Origin: Armatimonadota bacterium
GTDB lineage: Bacteria; Armatimonadota; DTGP01; JAKQQT01
Assembly: GCA_036504095.1 (NCBI GenBank)
Contig: DASXVS010000071.1
Coordinates: forward strand, 186,001-250,000
Reading direction: 5' to 3'
Length of the DNA stretch: 64,000 nt
Part shown: one piece after another, positions 51,701-61,836 of the stretch
How positions within the stretch are numbered: the first letter of the stretch is position 1
Layout of the letters: every line of letters begins with the position of its first letter
Notes under the pieces: model-generated
The model's database searches: none
Told to the model about the DNA's origin: nothing
The model's input: only the letters and a program-made list of their open reading frames with translations
Position numbers and translations under genes: made by a program

Positions 51701-51798
51701 TTGAGAATTGAGACTTGAGGACCATTCGCCGCCGCCTCAATCCTCGAATCTCAACCCTCAATTCTCACGGCTCAATTCTCAACCCTCACCACTCCCCT
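51701..51798. repeat. Heptad element with inverted arms (TTGAGAA / CTCAATT)
   Basis: Left arm TTGAGAA, TTGAGAC, TTGAGGA (51701-51721); loop of 14 nt; right arm CTCAATC, CTCGAAT, CTCAACC, CTCAATT, CTCACGG, CTCAATT, CTCAACC, CTCACCA, CTCCCCT (51736-51798). The end touches the korB stop. Confidence 0.9.
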
Positions 51799-52681
51799 AG
51801 CCCACCGATTCGAGGATCGATTGTATCGCCGCCAACCGGCTCGGCGACTTGGAGCGCTCCGCAATCGAACGGGTCAGGTCGCCCAGAGTCGGGCGGTCCT
51901 CCTCGACGAACACTCCGCAGTGGAAAAGCTCCTCGGTCATGGCCAACTGGATGGCCGAGAATCGGTCAGTGGAGTCGTAGCCCTCGGGCATCGGTCCGAC
52001 CAGCGTCTTCCAGTCCTGATAGGTGTCGTAGAAGGTGACGCAGGGGCTCATTGCCTGCACGAAGCTGAATCCCTTGTGGGTCAGCGCCTTCACGTAGAGC
52101 TCGCTGAGATCGTTCGGCTTGCCGGAGAACCCGCGCGCCGCAAACGAAACGCCGTACGTCAGCACCATGCCCATGATGTTCAGCGGAGTGTCCATGATGC
52201 CCCATGGCGCCATTTTGGGCATGCTGGACGAGTTCTGTACAGCCTTCATTCCGGCGGGCGTGGTCGGACTGGGCTGGCCCTTTGTGAGTCCGTAGACCTC
52301 GTTGTCCATGACGATGTAGGTGATGTCCACGTTGCGGCGTACGGCATGTGGGACATGGCCGCCGCCAATGGCAAATCCGTCACCGTCGCCGCCCACGGCG
52401 ATCACCGTGAGTTCCGGGTTCGCAACCTTAACTCCCAGCGCCGTCGGAAGCGCGCGGCCGTGGACCACGTGCATCCCGTACGTGCTCACAAACTCCGGAA
52501 GCCGCCCGCTGCAACCGATGCCGCTGACGACTACCACGTCCTTCGGATCCAGGTTCAACGTTACGAACGCCTTGTACAGCGCGTTCAACACGGCGAAATC
52601 GCCGCATCCCGGGCACCAGGTCGGCTTGACCTCGCTCCGATAGTCCTTCACCGCCCGCTTTATTTCCAAAACTTCCGTCAT
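51797..52681 (-). CDS. korB: 2-oxoacid:ferredoxin oxidoreductase β subunit (KorB type)
   Basis: 294 aa from the ATG at 52681 (GGAGGT 4 nt upstream). TPP-binding subunit: TWCPGCGDFAVLNAL, VVSGIGCSGRLPEFV, VIAVGGDGDGFAIGGGH and VMDNEVYGLTKGQ. The Cys set CPGCG...GCSGR supports a [4Fe-4S] cluster of the OGOR β type. With korA it forms a 2-oxoglutarate (or related)-oxidising enzyme that reduces ferredoxin, in the TCA cycle. Confidence 0.93.
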   Translation of the reverse strand: MTEVLEIKRAVKDYRSEVKPTWCPGCGDFAVLNALYKAFVTLNLDPKDVVVVSGIGCSGRLPEFVSTYGMHVVHGRALPTALGVKVANPELTVIAVGGDGDGFAIGGGHVPHAVRRNVDITYIVMDNEVYGLTKGQPSPTTPAGMKAVQNSSSMPKMAPWGIMDTPLNIMGMVLTYGVSFAARGFSGKPNDLSELYVKALTHKGFSFVQAMSPCVTFYDTYQDWKTLVGPMPEGYDSTDRFSAIQLAMTEELFHCGVFVEEDRPTLGDLTRSIAERSKSPSRLAAIQSILESVG

Positions 52682-52706
52682 ATCAACCTCCAGGGCTTTT
52701 AAGCCG

Positions 52707-54509
52707 TCACGATTCGGAATGCAGCATCGTGGCCGAGACCTGCATGCTGGATGCTTTGTACTGGACGCTGACTTCTTCGACGAAGTCGGCGATTTCGTGC
52801 GCGCCAAACGGCAGGCCTGTCACCTTGTTATATCGCACGATCGGGACATTAGAGGTGCCGTAAAGGCGTGAACGCACCAACTGCGCATACTGGCCGCTGC
52901 CGTTCAACTCCGGCAGAACAATGGCGCGACAGCCTGTTATGAACTTCCGTATCTCCGCTTCGCGCATCGGCCACAACATCCTCACGAAGAGCATCTTCGC
53001 GGAAACACCACGCTCCTGCAGTATCTCCAGGGCCTCCCTGGCAGGGCCGGCCGTGCTTCCCCAGCACAGAATTCCGATATCAGCCTTCTGGTCGCCGAGT
53101 TCCTCGGTCCAGCCCGGCTCCTGAGCCGCGGACTCGATCTTGCGCGCCCGCTTGTCGCTCATGATGGTGTGCCCTGCCGGGGTCTGGTCGATGTGGGCGT
53201 GCTCATTGTGTTCGAGGCCCGTTGCTACATACGGCAGATTGTCGCGGCCCGGAATCGCCATCGGAGAGATGTGGTCGGGCGACAGCTCATAGCGCTTGTA
53301 GTCCGGCGCTTCGTCTGTTTCGATCATGGCGGGGCGGCGGCGGGACACGATCTGAAGTTTGGTCGCATCCGGCGTCCGGAACGTCTGGGTGCGTGTTGAA
53401 AGCGTCTGGTCGGTGAGGTAAATGACCGGCGTCTGGTACTTCTCGGCGAGGTTGAGCGCATCTACCGCCGTATAGAAGCATGATTCCACGTCCTTCGGGC
53501 CGACGACGATCCGGGGCGCGTCGCCGTGAGCCGCGAGGATGGCGAGGTTGATATCGCCCTGCTCGGTCTTGGTCGGCATGCCGGTGCTTGGACCGGCGCG
53601 CATGGCGTCAAACACTACCAGTGGCAACTCTTCCATCACTGCCAGGCCAAGGCCCTCGACCATCAACGATACGCCGGGGCCGGATGAGGACGTGGCCACT
53701 TTCGCGCCCGCAAAACTCGCGCCGCAGCACGCCGTGATCGCCGCGATCTCATCCTCCGTCTGTACCACAGTGCCGCCAACCATTGGGAGGCGTTTCGCCA
53801 GCCACTCCATGATGTCCGTGGCCGGTGTGATGGGATAGCCGAAGAAACACTCAAGGCCGCCCGCCAGTGCGCCGAACGCCGCTGCGTCGTTGCCGCTCAT
53901 GATGATGCGATCCTCGGTCTTTTCGATGACCGGGAGCCGCATCTCCTCGTGCTCCGTGATGTGCTGACGAACGTATTCGTAGCCCAACGCCAGGCCCTTC
54001 AGGTTCGAATCCAGGACCTCGGCGCGGCGCTTACCCCATTTCAGGCGAACAAGCTCTTCCATGTTCGACATAGGCATTCCGGCAAACGCCGCCATCACGC
54101 CGACCGCCACCACGTTCTTCGCGCGGGCCGAACCGACCTCGTCTTTCGCGATCTGGGTGAGGGGGAGCGGGATTACCCTGCCCGCCTGCGTTACCGCGGG
54201 GGGCTCGCATTCCGCGGGGTCATACATCAGCGTGCCGCCCTCCCGCAGTGAATCGCCGTTCAGGATCCACGCCTCCTGGTTGAAGCAGAGCAGGAAGTCC
54301 GCGGCGTCTCCCTGAGATAGAACGGGACCGTCGCTCAACCGGAACTGGAACATCGCCGGCCCGCCTTTGATCTCCGGCGGATTTGTCCGGTAGGTATAGA
54401 CGTTCATGCCCAGGCGCACAAAACCGAGCGCCGTCAGTTCGCCGGCAGACATCACGCCTTCGCCGCCTTCACCGCCCACACGAATTGTTAGATCGAATTT
54501 ACCAGCCAT
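52707..54509 (-). CDS. korA: 2-oxoacid:ferredoxin oxidoreductase, fused γ-α subunit (KorA type)
   Basis: 600 aa from the ATG at 54509 (GAGGAAGG upstream). N-terminal γ domain (about 1-190: IRVGGEGGEGVMSAGEL, AMFQFRLSDGPVLSQGD) fused to the α domain (about 215-600): GNDAAAFGALAGGLECFFGY, PITPATDIMEWLAKRLP, TSSSGPGVSLMVEGLG. This fusion is common for 2-oxoglutarate:ferredoxin oxidoreductase. The stop lies 25 bp before korB. The longer open frame upstream lacks family residues. Confidence 0.93.
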   Translation of the reverse strand: MAGKFDLTIRVGGEGGEGVMSAGELTALGFVRLGMNVYTYRTNPPEIKGGPAMFQFRLSDGPVLSQGDAADFLLCFNQEAWILNGDSLREGGTLMYDPAECEPPAVTQAGRVIPLPLTQIAKDEVGSARAKNVVAVGVMAAFAGMPMSNMEELVRLKWGKRRAEVLDSNLKGLALGYEYVRQHITEHEEMRLPVIEKTEDRIIMSGNDAAAFGALAGGLECFFGYPITPATDIMEWLAKRLPMVGGTVVQTEDEIAAITACCGASFAGAKVATSSSGPGVSLMVEGLGLAVMEELPLVVFDAMRAGPSTGMPTKTEQGDINLAILAAHGDAPRIVVGPKDVESCFYTAVDALNLAEKYQTPVIYLTDQTLSTRTQTFRTPDATKLQIVSRRRPAMIETDEAPDYKRYELSPDHISPMAIPGRDNLPYVATGLEHNEHAHIDQTPAGHTIMSDKRARKIESAAQEPGWTEELGDQKADIGILCWGSTAGPAREALEILQERGVSAKMLFVRMLWPMREAEIRKFITGCRAIVLPELNGSGQYAQLVRSRLYGTSNVPIVRYNKVTGLPFGAHEIADFVEEVSVQYKASSMQVSATMLHSES

Positions 54510-55063
54510 AATCGCCTTCCTCAGCCACGTTGATGAAATCCGGTTATAGATGGGAGCCGGCATGGGCGCATTCCTTACTAATGTGCACCCATACTTGCGA
54601 CGATGCCCGCAATTTCACTGATGAAATCGCGGGCGACAATCCATTGGCACTCACCAACCGGACCAGGTTACCAGCACAGACATGACCACCTTTTGGATCC
54701 GTCGGCAGAACCCGGCGCCGGGCCCGCCCCAAGAGGATTTGAACTGTTGTACCAATTATACCACTATGAACGCATTAGCACAAATAATGTTACAGATACA
54801 TTTCAACGCGGGGGAGCTGCCGGAATCAGGCGTCGGCTGTCGTGCTTGTCGTCCATTAAGACTCAACTGCTGAGCACACACGCTGGGCCGTGGGGCCAGG
54901 GACAGCTGACCATTCCCTGTGCCGGTCACCTCCTCCATCATCGGGCTTCAACTGCAATGTGGTCCGTTTCTATGGTTCCTTGGCATGCTTGGTCTGTGTC
55001 AACTGGCAGACTGGGCGATCTCGGGCGCACGGTCGTGCGCTTAGCGCCACGAAAGGGAAATCT
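54510..55063. other. 554-bp gap with hairpin and tRNA-like fragment
   Basis: Upstream of korA and of the secreted protein at 55064 (divergent). Contains a stem GCCCGCAATTTCA/TGAAATCGCGGGC near 54604-54633 (one G·T-type mismatch) in the korA leader. A tRNA-like remnant lies at about 54727-54772 on the minus strand. No other gene recognised; the open frame of the downstream protein extends here but lacks a signal peptide. Confidence 0.5.
54727..54772 (-). pseudogene. Degenerate tRNA-like fragment
   Basis: The minus strand reads ATAGTGGTATAATTGGTA (D-arm-like) and then directly AGTTCAAATCCTCT (T-loop with the 3' T-stem). The anticodon arm and 5' T-stem are missing and no paired acceptor is seen, so it cannot be a functional tRNA. 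Possibly the remnant of a tRNA gene or a former attachment site. Confidence 0.3.
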
Positions 55064-56533
55064 ATGCGTACATATGTGTCTTTGGCGATGTTGGTATCAT
55101 TCCTGGCTCTGTGTTGCGGGTCATGCCCACCCGCGTCGGCGACGGTTCCCGGCGATGTTGATGGCGATACGCAGGTTACGCTGAACGATGTCCGGTTGGC
55201 CGTCAGCATATCGGGTGGGCTGTTCAAAGCGATGGCGTCCAACGTCGCGGCCGGCGACGTTGCATCGGCGACCGGTAATACGCCGGACGGACGCATTACC
55301 ATCCTGGATGCGGCGCGCATCCTCCGCGCCATCAATGGACTTGATAATCTCGGAGGCTCGGCTTCCGGGTCGAAGGCCCTTCCACTCAATGACCCCTCCG
55401 TCGCCATCCCGTCAAACCTGGTTCGCAATTACACGCTTCCCGGCGGATTCACGCTCAGTGGTACCGCCAAAACCACCGCCGGATTGTCGATCACGAATCA
55501 GGCCGGCCTCCCCATGACAACCGGCTCTCTCAGTTTCGTGAACGGCGGCAGCCCTTCAAGCTCCGGCGCCGCTTCGGTGGCGGGCACCACGGGCAACTAT
55601 TCCACGGTGCTCGCGGCAGGAACGTACAACGTCAAGGTCATGTCCCAGGTCATCAACTTCGACATTCAGACGGGAGCCTTTTCGAATTACACGCTGCAGC
55701 AGACTGCGACGCCCTCAACGGTTTCCATCAGCGCGGACAAGACGCAGAACTTCGTCAGGCCCGATCTGCCTGTAACCGGGATGGTTGCGGGCGCCGTCGC
55801 GGGCGCGGATGTCGTGCCCCAATCCGTCGACTTTACGCTCAGCGCCGGGGTTGGATCGGGCTCTGGGGTGGTTGACGTTGGCGCGTATACGGTTACGGCG
55901 CCGCCCGGGGCGGGCTATCTCTCCGTCCATAATGATTACGCAGCCGACTCGAATGTGTCGGTCGCCGCATATCTTTTTGCTTCACCCCTTACGGTCGTAT
56001 CCGGCAGCACACTCACACGCGACATCACTATCCCGGCGCTCGGGACGATTCACGGAACGGTCACGCCGCCCTCCGGCACGAGTATAGACAGTGTCTTCGC
56101 CGGCAACTACGTTGTCGGACAATCGGCCGCGACCGATCAGTATACCTCGACGTACCTGATCCAGACAGCCACCCCGAACGCATATCGCCTAGCGCTTCCG
56201 CCCGGCACATACCCTCTGACCGTGGTACTGGCCCCCATCGCGACATCGACGTCAAGTATGTCAGTGTACTTCATCACCCAGGCAGTCTTCACCCTGGTAG
56301 ACACGGTGAAGGACTTCACGGTGCCGGCGTTGGCGTCGACTGTGGTGTTCAGCGGTGTCGTGAAGGGACCTGGCGGGGCGGTCCTGAGTGGCGCGAATGT
56401 GACGCTTATGACGCATACCACCAGCACTCCGACGAGCGGCTTCTTCGTTGTGGCGCAAGGCAAGACCAACGCCTCGGGAGCGTTTAACATCTCCGTGCTG
56501 CCCGGCACATACGACGTGATGGTGTCACCGTAG
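55064..56533 (+). CDS. Secreted protein with N-terminal dockerin module and carboxypeptidase-regulatory-like repeats
   Basis: 489 aa from the ATG at 55064 (AAAGGGAAA upstream). Signal peptide SLAMLVSFLALCCGSCPP. Then GDVDGDTQVTLNDVRLAVSI and DGRITILDAARILRAINGL, a dockerin type I pair with intact Asp loops. The rest consists of β-sandwich repeats (about 110-489: LSGTAKTTAGLSI, VTGMVAGAVAGADVV, FSGVVKGPGGAVLSG) resembling carboxypeptidase-regulatory-like domains. Function unknown, likely surface-linked. Confidence 0.8.
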   Translation: MRTYVSLAMLVSFLALCCGSCPPASATVPGDVDGDTQVTLNDVRLAVSISGGLFKAMASNVAAGDVASATGNTPDGRITILDAARILRAINGLDNLGGSASGSKALPLNDPSVAIPSNLVRNYTLPGGFTLSGTAKTTAGLSITNQAGLPMTTGSLSFVNGGSPSSSGAASVAGTTGNYSTVLAAGTYNVKVMSQVINFDIQTGAFSNYTLQQTATPSTVSISADKTQNFVRPDLPVTGMVAGAVAGADVVPQSVDFTLSAGVGSGSGVVDVGAYTVTAPPGAGYLSVHNDYAADSNVSVAAYLFASPLTVVSGSTLTRDITIPALGTIHGTVTPPSGTSIDSVFAGNYVVGQSAATDQYTSTYLIQTATPNAYRLALPPGTYPLTVVLAPIATSTSSMSVYFITQAVFTLVDTVKDFTVPALASTVVFSGVVKGPGGAVLSGANVTLMTHTTSTPTSGFFVVAQGKTNASGAFNISVLPGTYDVMVSP

Positions 56534-56545
56534 CGAAGCCGGCCA

Positions 56546-56619
56546 GCGGGGCCGCCGGCGGCCCCGCGATTCCATCCCCCAGATGAAGGCAGGGGCGCGG
56601 ACACCAGTGCCCGCGCCCC
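56546..56619. terminator. Back-to-back terminator hairpins between convergent genes
   Basis: GCGGGGCCGCC/GGCGGCCCCGC (56546-56567) is a 22-bp perfect palindrome just after the plus-strand stop. GGGGCGCGG (56592-56600) and CCGCGCCCC (56611-56619) form a second stem serving eno on the minus strand. Confidence 0.8.
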
Positions 56620-56624
56620 CGAAT

Positions 56625-58007
<1,383 letters not shown>

Positions 58008-58094
58008 TCATGCGTGACGCGCCCTACCAACGTAGTCAATGCATTGTGACTCCGATGGAGCTTAAGGGACAAGGAAACCTCGATCGGGGCGCCG

Positions 58095-60653
58095 TCACGG
58101 GTTGCTGTCGAGCCCCGCTACAATGCGTGCGAGACGGACGGCGTCCGCGACGTCTATCCTGGCGGCCGAAACAGCGCCTTTCTCCAGATTTAGTCTTGCC
58201 AGGTCGCCTTCTGTGGCCGATGTGATCCCGGCCGCCAGGGACAGCGCCCTGAATACGTCCGGCAATGCTATCTGGATTGGCGCCGGCGTGCCATACTCGT
58301 ACGCGCCCAGATCGACGTGCGCCCCAATCACGCGGGCGTGGCCATCGAGATCCAATGCTCCCGACTGCACGAAGAAATCGTCTCCCGCGTCGATGGCCGG
58401 CGAGCCGGACTGCAAATGATAGTCGGTGCGGAGCCGATCCTGAAACAAGGGATCTGAGGAAATGTTCCCGGACTGACCCGTGGGATCTGTCAGTCCACTG
58501 AAATTCCCAGCCGAATTTGCGTACACGTCACAGTGGTTGACAACAGCCGTGGATCCCGTATAGGCGGTTACGACGCCTCCCGAGGTGTTGAACGCAATGA
58601 TCGAATTGACGATGTTGAGGGTTCCCGCCGACACGACTCCGTGCCCGGAATTGCTCACGATCGAGTTGTTACTTAGGGTTGCCGACCCGCTTCCCACATA
58701 GATTCCGCCGCATTGGCTTCCGTAATTGGCCGTGATCAGATTGCCGGAAACAAGCGCGGACACTGGGTTTGATATCAGCACGCCCCCGTTGGGTCCATTG
58801 TTTCCTATCACGGTGTTATTGGTAAACGTCAGATCGCAGTTCTTGAAGCTCGCTCCCCCTGCGCCGCCGTAGGACGCTCTATTACCAACCAGAGTGTTGT
58901 TTCGCACTGTTGCCGCTCCGTACTCAGCCAGGATGGCCCCGCCGCTGTACGCAACCTGGTTGCCGGAAATCAGGTTGTTGGCAATAACGATGGAAGCGGG
59001 TGAGGCGGCAATTCCCCCGTACCCGTTCCGAATCGTGAACCCGTCGATTGTCACGCCATAATTCGGCGCTGCGACACATAGTGCCATGGTGCCGTTAACC
59101 GGATGGCTTCCATCGATCACCGTAACGTTTGTGTTCCAGTCTCTCTGGCCTCGCTGTTCTTCAGATCCCGCAAATCCCCCGTACAGCCCCATGCCCGCTG
59201 GGATGAGGAGGTGCTCGAAGTAGGTCCCCTGGGCCACCCACACCTCGTCGCCACCCGCGGCGGCGGCGACGGCTGCCCCTATGGTCAGCTTGGCCAGTGA
59301 CCACGATGAACCGTCGTTTGAATCGTTGCCGGATGGCGAAACGTGCCAGGTCTTTGCGGTGGAAGTCCACGCAGTGCCATCGCTTTCGTCGGCACCTATG
59401 TCGATGTGATCACCAATGATCCTGGGATTGCCGTAGAAATCGCTCACCCCCGCATCGGCTGTGTCATCACCTTTGTCGATGCATAGCGAGTTTGGCTGGA
59501 GGTGAACGTCATCGTAGATGCTTGAAAGTCCCGGATCGGCAGAGATGTTGTTGGTTTGGCCCGTGGGATCGGTCAAACCGCTGAAGCTGTACGCGTCGTT
59601 GCCGTAAACGTCGCAGTAGGTCAATTGTGCTGAGCCGAATGTCCCTTGGCACACTCTGGAAGTATTGAAGGCTACAATTGTGTTGGTCAGAACGGCGGCG
59701 CCATCCGCCTGTACTCCACCTCCGGCTCGCGCGGAATTGGCGACAATCGTGTTGCCCAGGACGATCGTCGAACCCGTGGAGTGGTAGTAACCCCCTACGC
59801 AAATACCGCCTCCATTTCCGCTCCTGGCGCTGTTGCCGGTGATGACGTTCTCTGCGATAACGATCCCTCCAAGGGCGGCTGAGTATGACCCTTCGGTGCT
59901 TATGCCTCCGCCGGTCCCGGCCGAGTTCGCGTTCAATTTGTTTCGACGGATCGTTGCGGTCCCGGAGAGCACTTCAATGCCCCCTCCCTTCACCGCTGCC
60001 ACGTTACTGGCGATCACATTGTCTTCAATCACAGCGCTCACAGCTGTACAGATCCCTCCGCCGGAGGTTGCCGAATTGGACACAATCGTGTTATGGGCAA
60101 TTGTGGCGGGGCCCGACACGGAGATTCCACCGCCGCGCAGGTTGTCTCCCGCGATATTGCTGTTTCCCGTGATCTGATTCCCTGTTATTGTCACCGGACC
60201 CGTGGAACAACGGATCCCGCTGCCGGTTCCATTGCCGATGGTGAACCCGTCGATCGTGGTAGGCTCTGTTCCCGCGGATACTGTAATGACGGAGCCGGCC
60301 TGGTTCCCATCCAGCACCGAAGGGTTGTGGGCGGGGTCTCGCTGTTCGCGGGTTACCTCGGCGCCGCCAAATCCGCCGAACATGGAGATTCCCGAGGGAA
60401 GGATAATGTTCTCTACATACGTGCCATGGCTGACCCAGATCTCGTCTCCGGGGTGGGCGGCTCCAATGGCTTCCTGAACCGTCACAAAGGCGGTGAGCCA
60501 GCTTGCGCCGTCGTGTTGTGGGCCCGTTGCGCTCTGGCTCGCGCGGATCACGGATGCAATGGCAGGCTGGGGTAATACCAGGAGGGGTGTCGCGACAGTC
60601 AGTATCGCAAAACCGTGCCGCAGGATTGTAAGACCGAATACATTTCGTCGCAC
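58095..60653 (-). CDS. Secreted double right-handed β-helix protein with degenerate dockerin-like C terminus
   Basis: 852 aa from the GTG at 60653 (AGAGGG 8 nt upstream); an ATG at 60758 is an alternative. Signal peptide LLVLPQPAIAS. Two tandem modules, each beginning GASWLTAFVTVQEAIGAA or GSSWSLAKLTIGAAVAAA and continuing with PGDEIWVSHGTY or GGDEVWVAQGTY, then N-rich β-helix coils (IVSNSATSGGGI.., VIGNNGPNGGVL..). The last 55 residues (PDVFRALSLAAG..DVADAVRLARIVAGLDSNP) match the degenerate dockerin-like end of the metallopeptidase at 3307. Probably a surface or secreted polysaccharide-binding or lyase-like protein. Confidence 0.82.
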   Translation of the reverse strand: MRRNVFGLTILRHGFAILTVATPLLVLPQPAIASVIRASQSATGPQHDGASWLTAFVTVQEAIGAAHPGDEIWVSHGTYVENIILPSGISMFGGFGGAEVTREQRDPAHNPSVLDGNQAGSVITVSAGTEPTTIDGFTIGNGTGSGIRCSTGPVTITGNQITGNSNIAGDNLRGGGISVSGPATIAHNTIVSNSATSGGGICTAVSAVIEDNVIASNVAAVKGGGIEVLSGTATIRRNKLNANSAGTGGGISTEGSYSAALGGIVIAENVITGNSARSGNGGGICVGGYYHSTGSTIVLGNTIVANSARAGGGVQADGAAVLTNTIVAFNTSRVCQGTFGSAQLTYCDVYGNDAYSFSGLTDPTGQTNNISADPGLSSIYDDVHLQPNSLCIDKGDDTADAGVSDFYGNPRIIGDHIDIGADESDGTAWTSTAKTWHVSPSGNDSNDGSSWSLAKLTIGAAVAAAAGGDEVWVAQGTYFEHLLIPAGMGLYGGFAGSEEQRGQRDWNTNVTVIDGSHPVNGTMALCVAAPNYGVTIDGFTIRNGYGGIAASPASIVIANNLISGNQVAYSGGAILAEYGAATVRNNTLVGNRASYGGAGGASFKNCDLTFTNNTVIGNNGPNGGVLISNPVSALVSGNLITANYGSQCGGIYVGSGSATLSNNSIVSNSGHGVVSAGTLNIVNSIIAFNTSGGVVTAYTGSTAVVNHCDVYANSAGNFSGLTDPTGQSGNISSDPLFQDRLRTDYHLQSGSPAIDAGDDFFVQSGALDLDGHARVIGAHVDLGAYEYGTPAPIQIALPDVFRALSLAAGITSATEGDLARLNLEKGAVSAARIDVADAVRLARIVAGLDSNP

Positions 60654-60921
60654 AATAGTGGCCCTCTTTTCACAGCTATGGCTTATGGTTGTCGAACGGC
60701 GATCGCCTGGCGCCGGAGTTAACCCTGATTCGCGCTCGCGAGGCCGCTTCGCGTTCATTGTGTGCTTGATTTTCCCGGAAAAGTGCGCGAAATCGGGTCA
60801 TTCAATGCGTCCCCGCTTCGAAGCGCCTGGCCGCTCGGTACGGGAGTCGCCTGCCCCAACCTCGCCCCCGCCAGCACGCTCAGGCTATCATTCTGGAAAG
60901 AGCAAAGGAGCTTTGCATGCC

Positions 60922-61836
60922 ATGGAAATCGGATTCGTTGGATTAGGTCGGATGGGCGCAAATATGTGTACGCGGGCCATCCGCGGTGGACATTCCGTTT
61001 CGGGGTTCGATCCCAGCGTTGAGGCGAGGGAGCGATTGCGCGAACAGGGCGGCCTGTCGGCGCCGGATCTGCCCTCTCTGGCGGCTCTGCAATCCGGCTC
61101 GCCCAAGGCGATCTGGTTGATGATTCCCTCGGGGCCGATCGTGGACGATACGGTCACCCATCTCATTCCCCTGCTCGCTTCCGGCGACATCATCGTGGAC
61201 GGCGGCAACAGCAACTTCCGCGACTCCCAGGCGCGGTCGAAACGCCTCGCGGAGCACGGAATTCGCTTCCTGGACTGTGGCACCAGCGGCGGGATCTGGG
61301 GGCTGACGGAGGGCTACTGTATGATGGTCGGCGGCGACGAGGACGCGTTCCGCCACGTCGAACCGCTGCTCAAAACGCTGGCGCCCAACGATAAGGGATA
61401 TCGCTACGTCGGCGCCAGCGGCGCCGGTCATTTCAGCAAGATGGTGCACAACGGTATCGAGTACGGGCTTATGCAGGCATATGGTGAGGGCCTCGAGATT
61501 CTGGAAAAATCGGAATTCGGCTACGACCTGCATGGCCTGTGCGAACTCTGGAATCAGGGAAGCGTTGTGCGCTCCTGGCTGCTGGAACTGGCGGGGCGGG
61601 CTTTCGCGGCCGACGCGGACCTCGCTGAGATCGCCGGGTACGTGGACGATACGGGCGAGGGGCGCTGGACGGTTCAGGCGGCGATTGACGAGAACGTGCC
61701 GGCTCCGGTCATCACGCTGTCGTTGCTGGCCCGGCAGCGGTCCCGCCAGGAAGATTCCTTCAGCGCCAAGGTTGTCGCGGCCCTTCGGCGTCAGTTCGGT
61801 GGTCACGCGGTGAAATCCGCCGGGGAGGAGCGGTGA
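60922..61836 (+). CDS. gnd: 6-phosphogluconate dehydrogenase, short decarboxylating type (GndA/YqeC-like)
   Basis: 304 aa from the ATG at 60922 (AAAGGAG upstream). MEIGFVGLGRMGANMCTR Rossmann motif, IIVDGGNSNFRDS, CGTSGGIWGLTEGYCMMVGG and KMVHNGIEYGLMQAYGEGLE. The 300-residue length marks the shorter, usually NAD-preferring class. Makes ribulose 5-phosphate in the pentose phosphate pathway. Its stop (TGA) overlaps the zwf ATG by one base (TGATG), so the two are coupled. Confidence 0.94.
   Translation: MEIGFVGLGRMGANMCTRAIRGGHSVSGFDPSVEARERLREQGGLSAPDLPSLAALQSGSPKAIWLMIPSGPIVDDTVTHLIPLLASGDIIVDGGNSNFRDSQARSKRLAEHGIRFLDCGTSGGIWGLTEGYCMMVGGDEDAFRHVEPLLKTLAPNDKGYRYVGASGAGHFSKMVHNGIEYGLMQAYGEGLEILEKSEFGYDLHGLCELWNQGSVVRSWLLELAGRAFAADADLAEIAGYVDDTGEGRWTVQAAIDENVPAPVITLSLLARQRSRQEDSFSAKVVAALRRQFGGHAVKSAGEER

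Noticed and set aside
54890-55063. Upstream extension of the secreted dockerin protein
   Set aside because: The added residues lack a signal peptide at the N terminus; the ATG at 55064 gives one and has a purine tract upstream.
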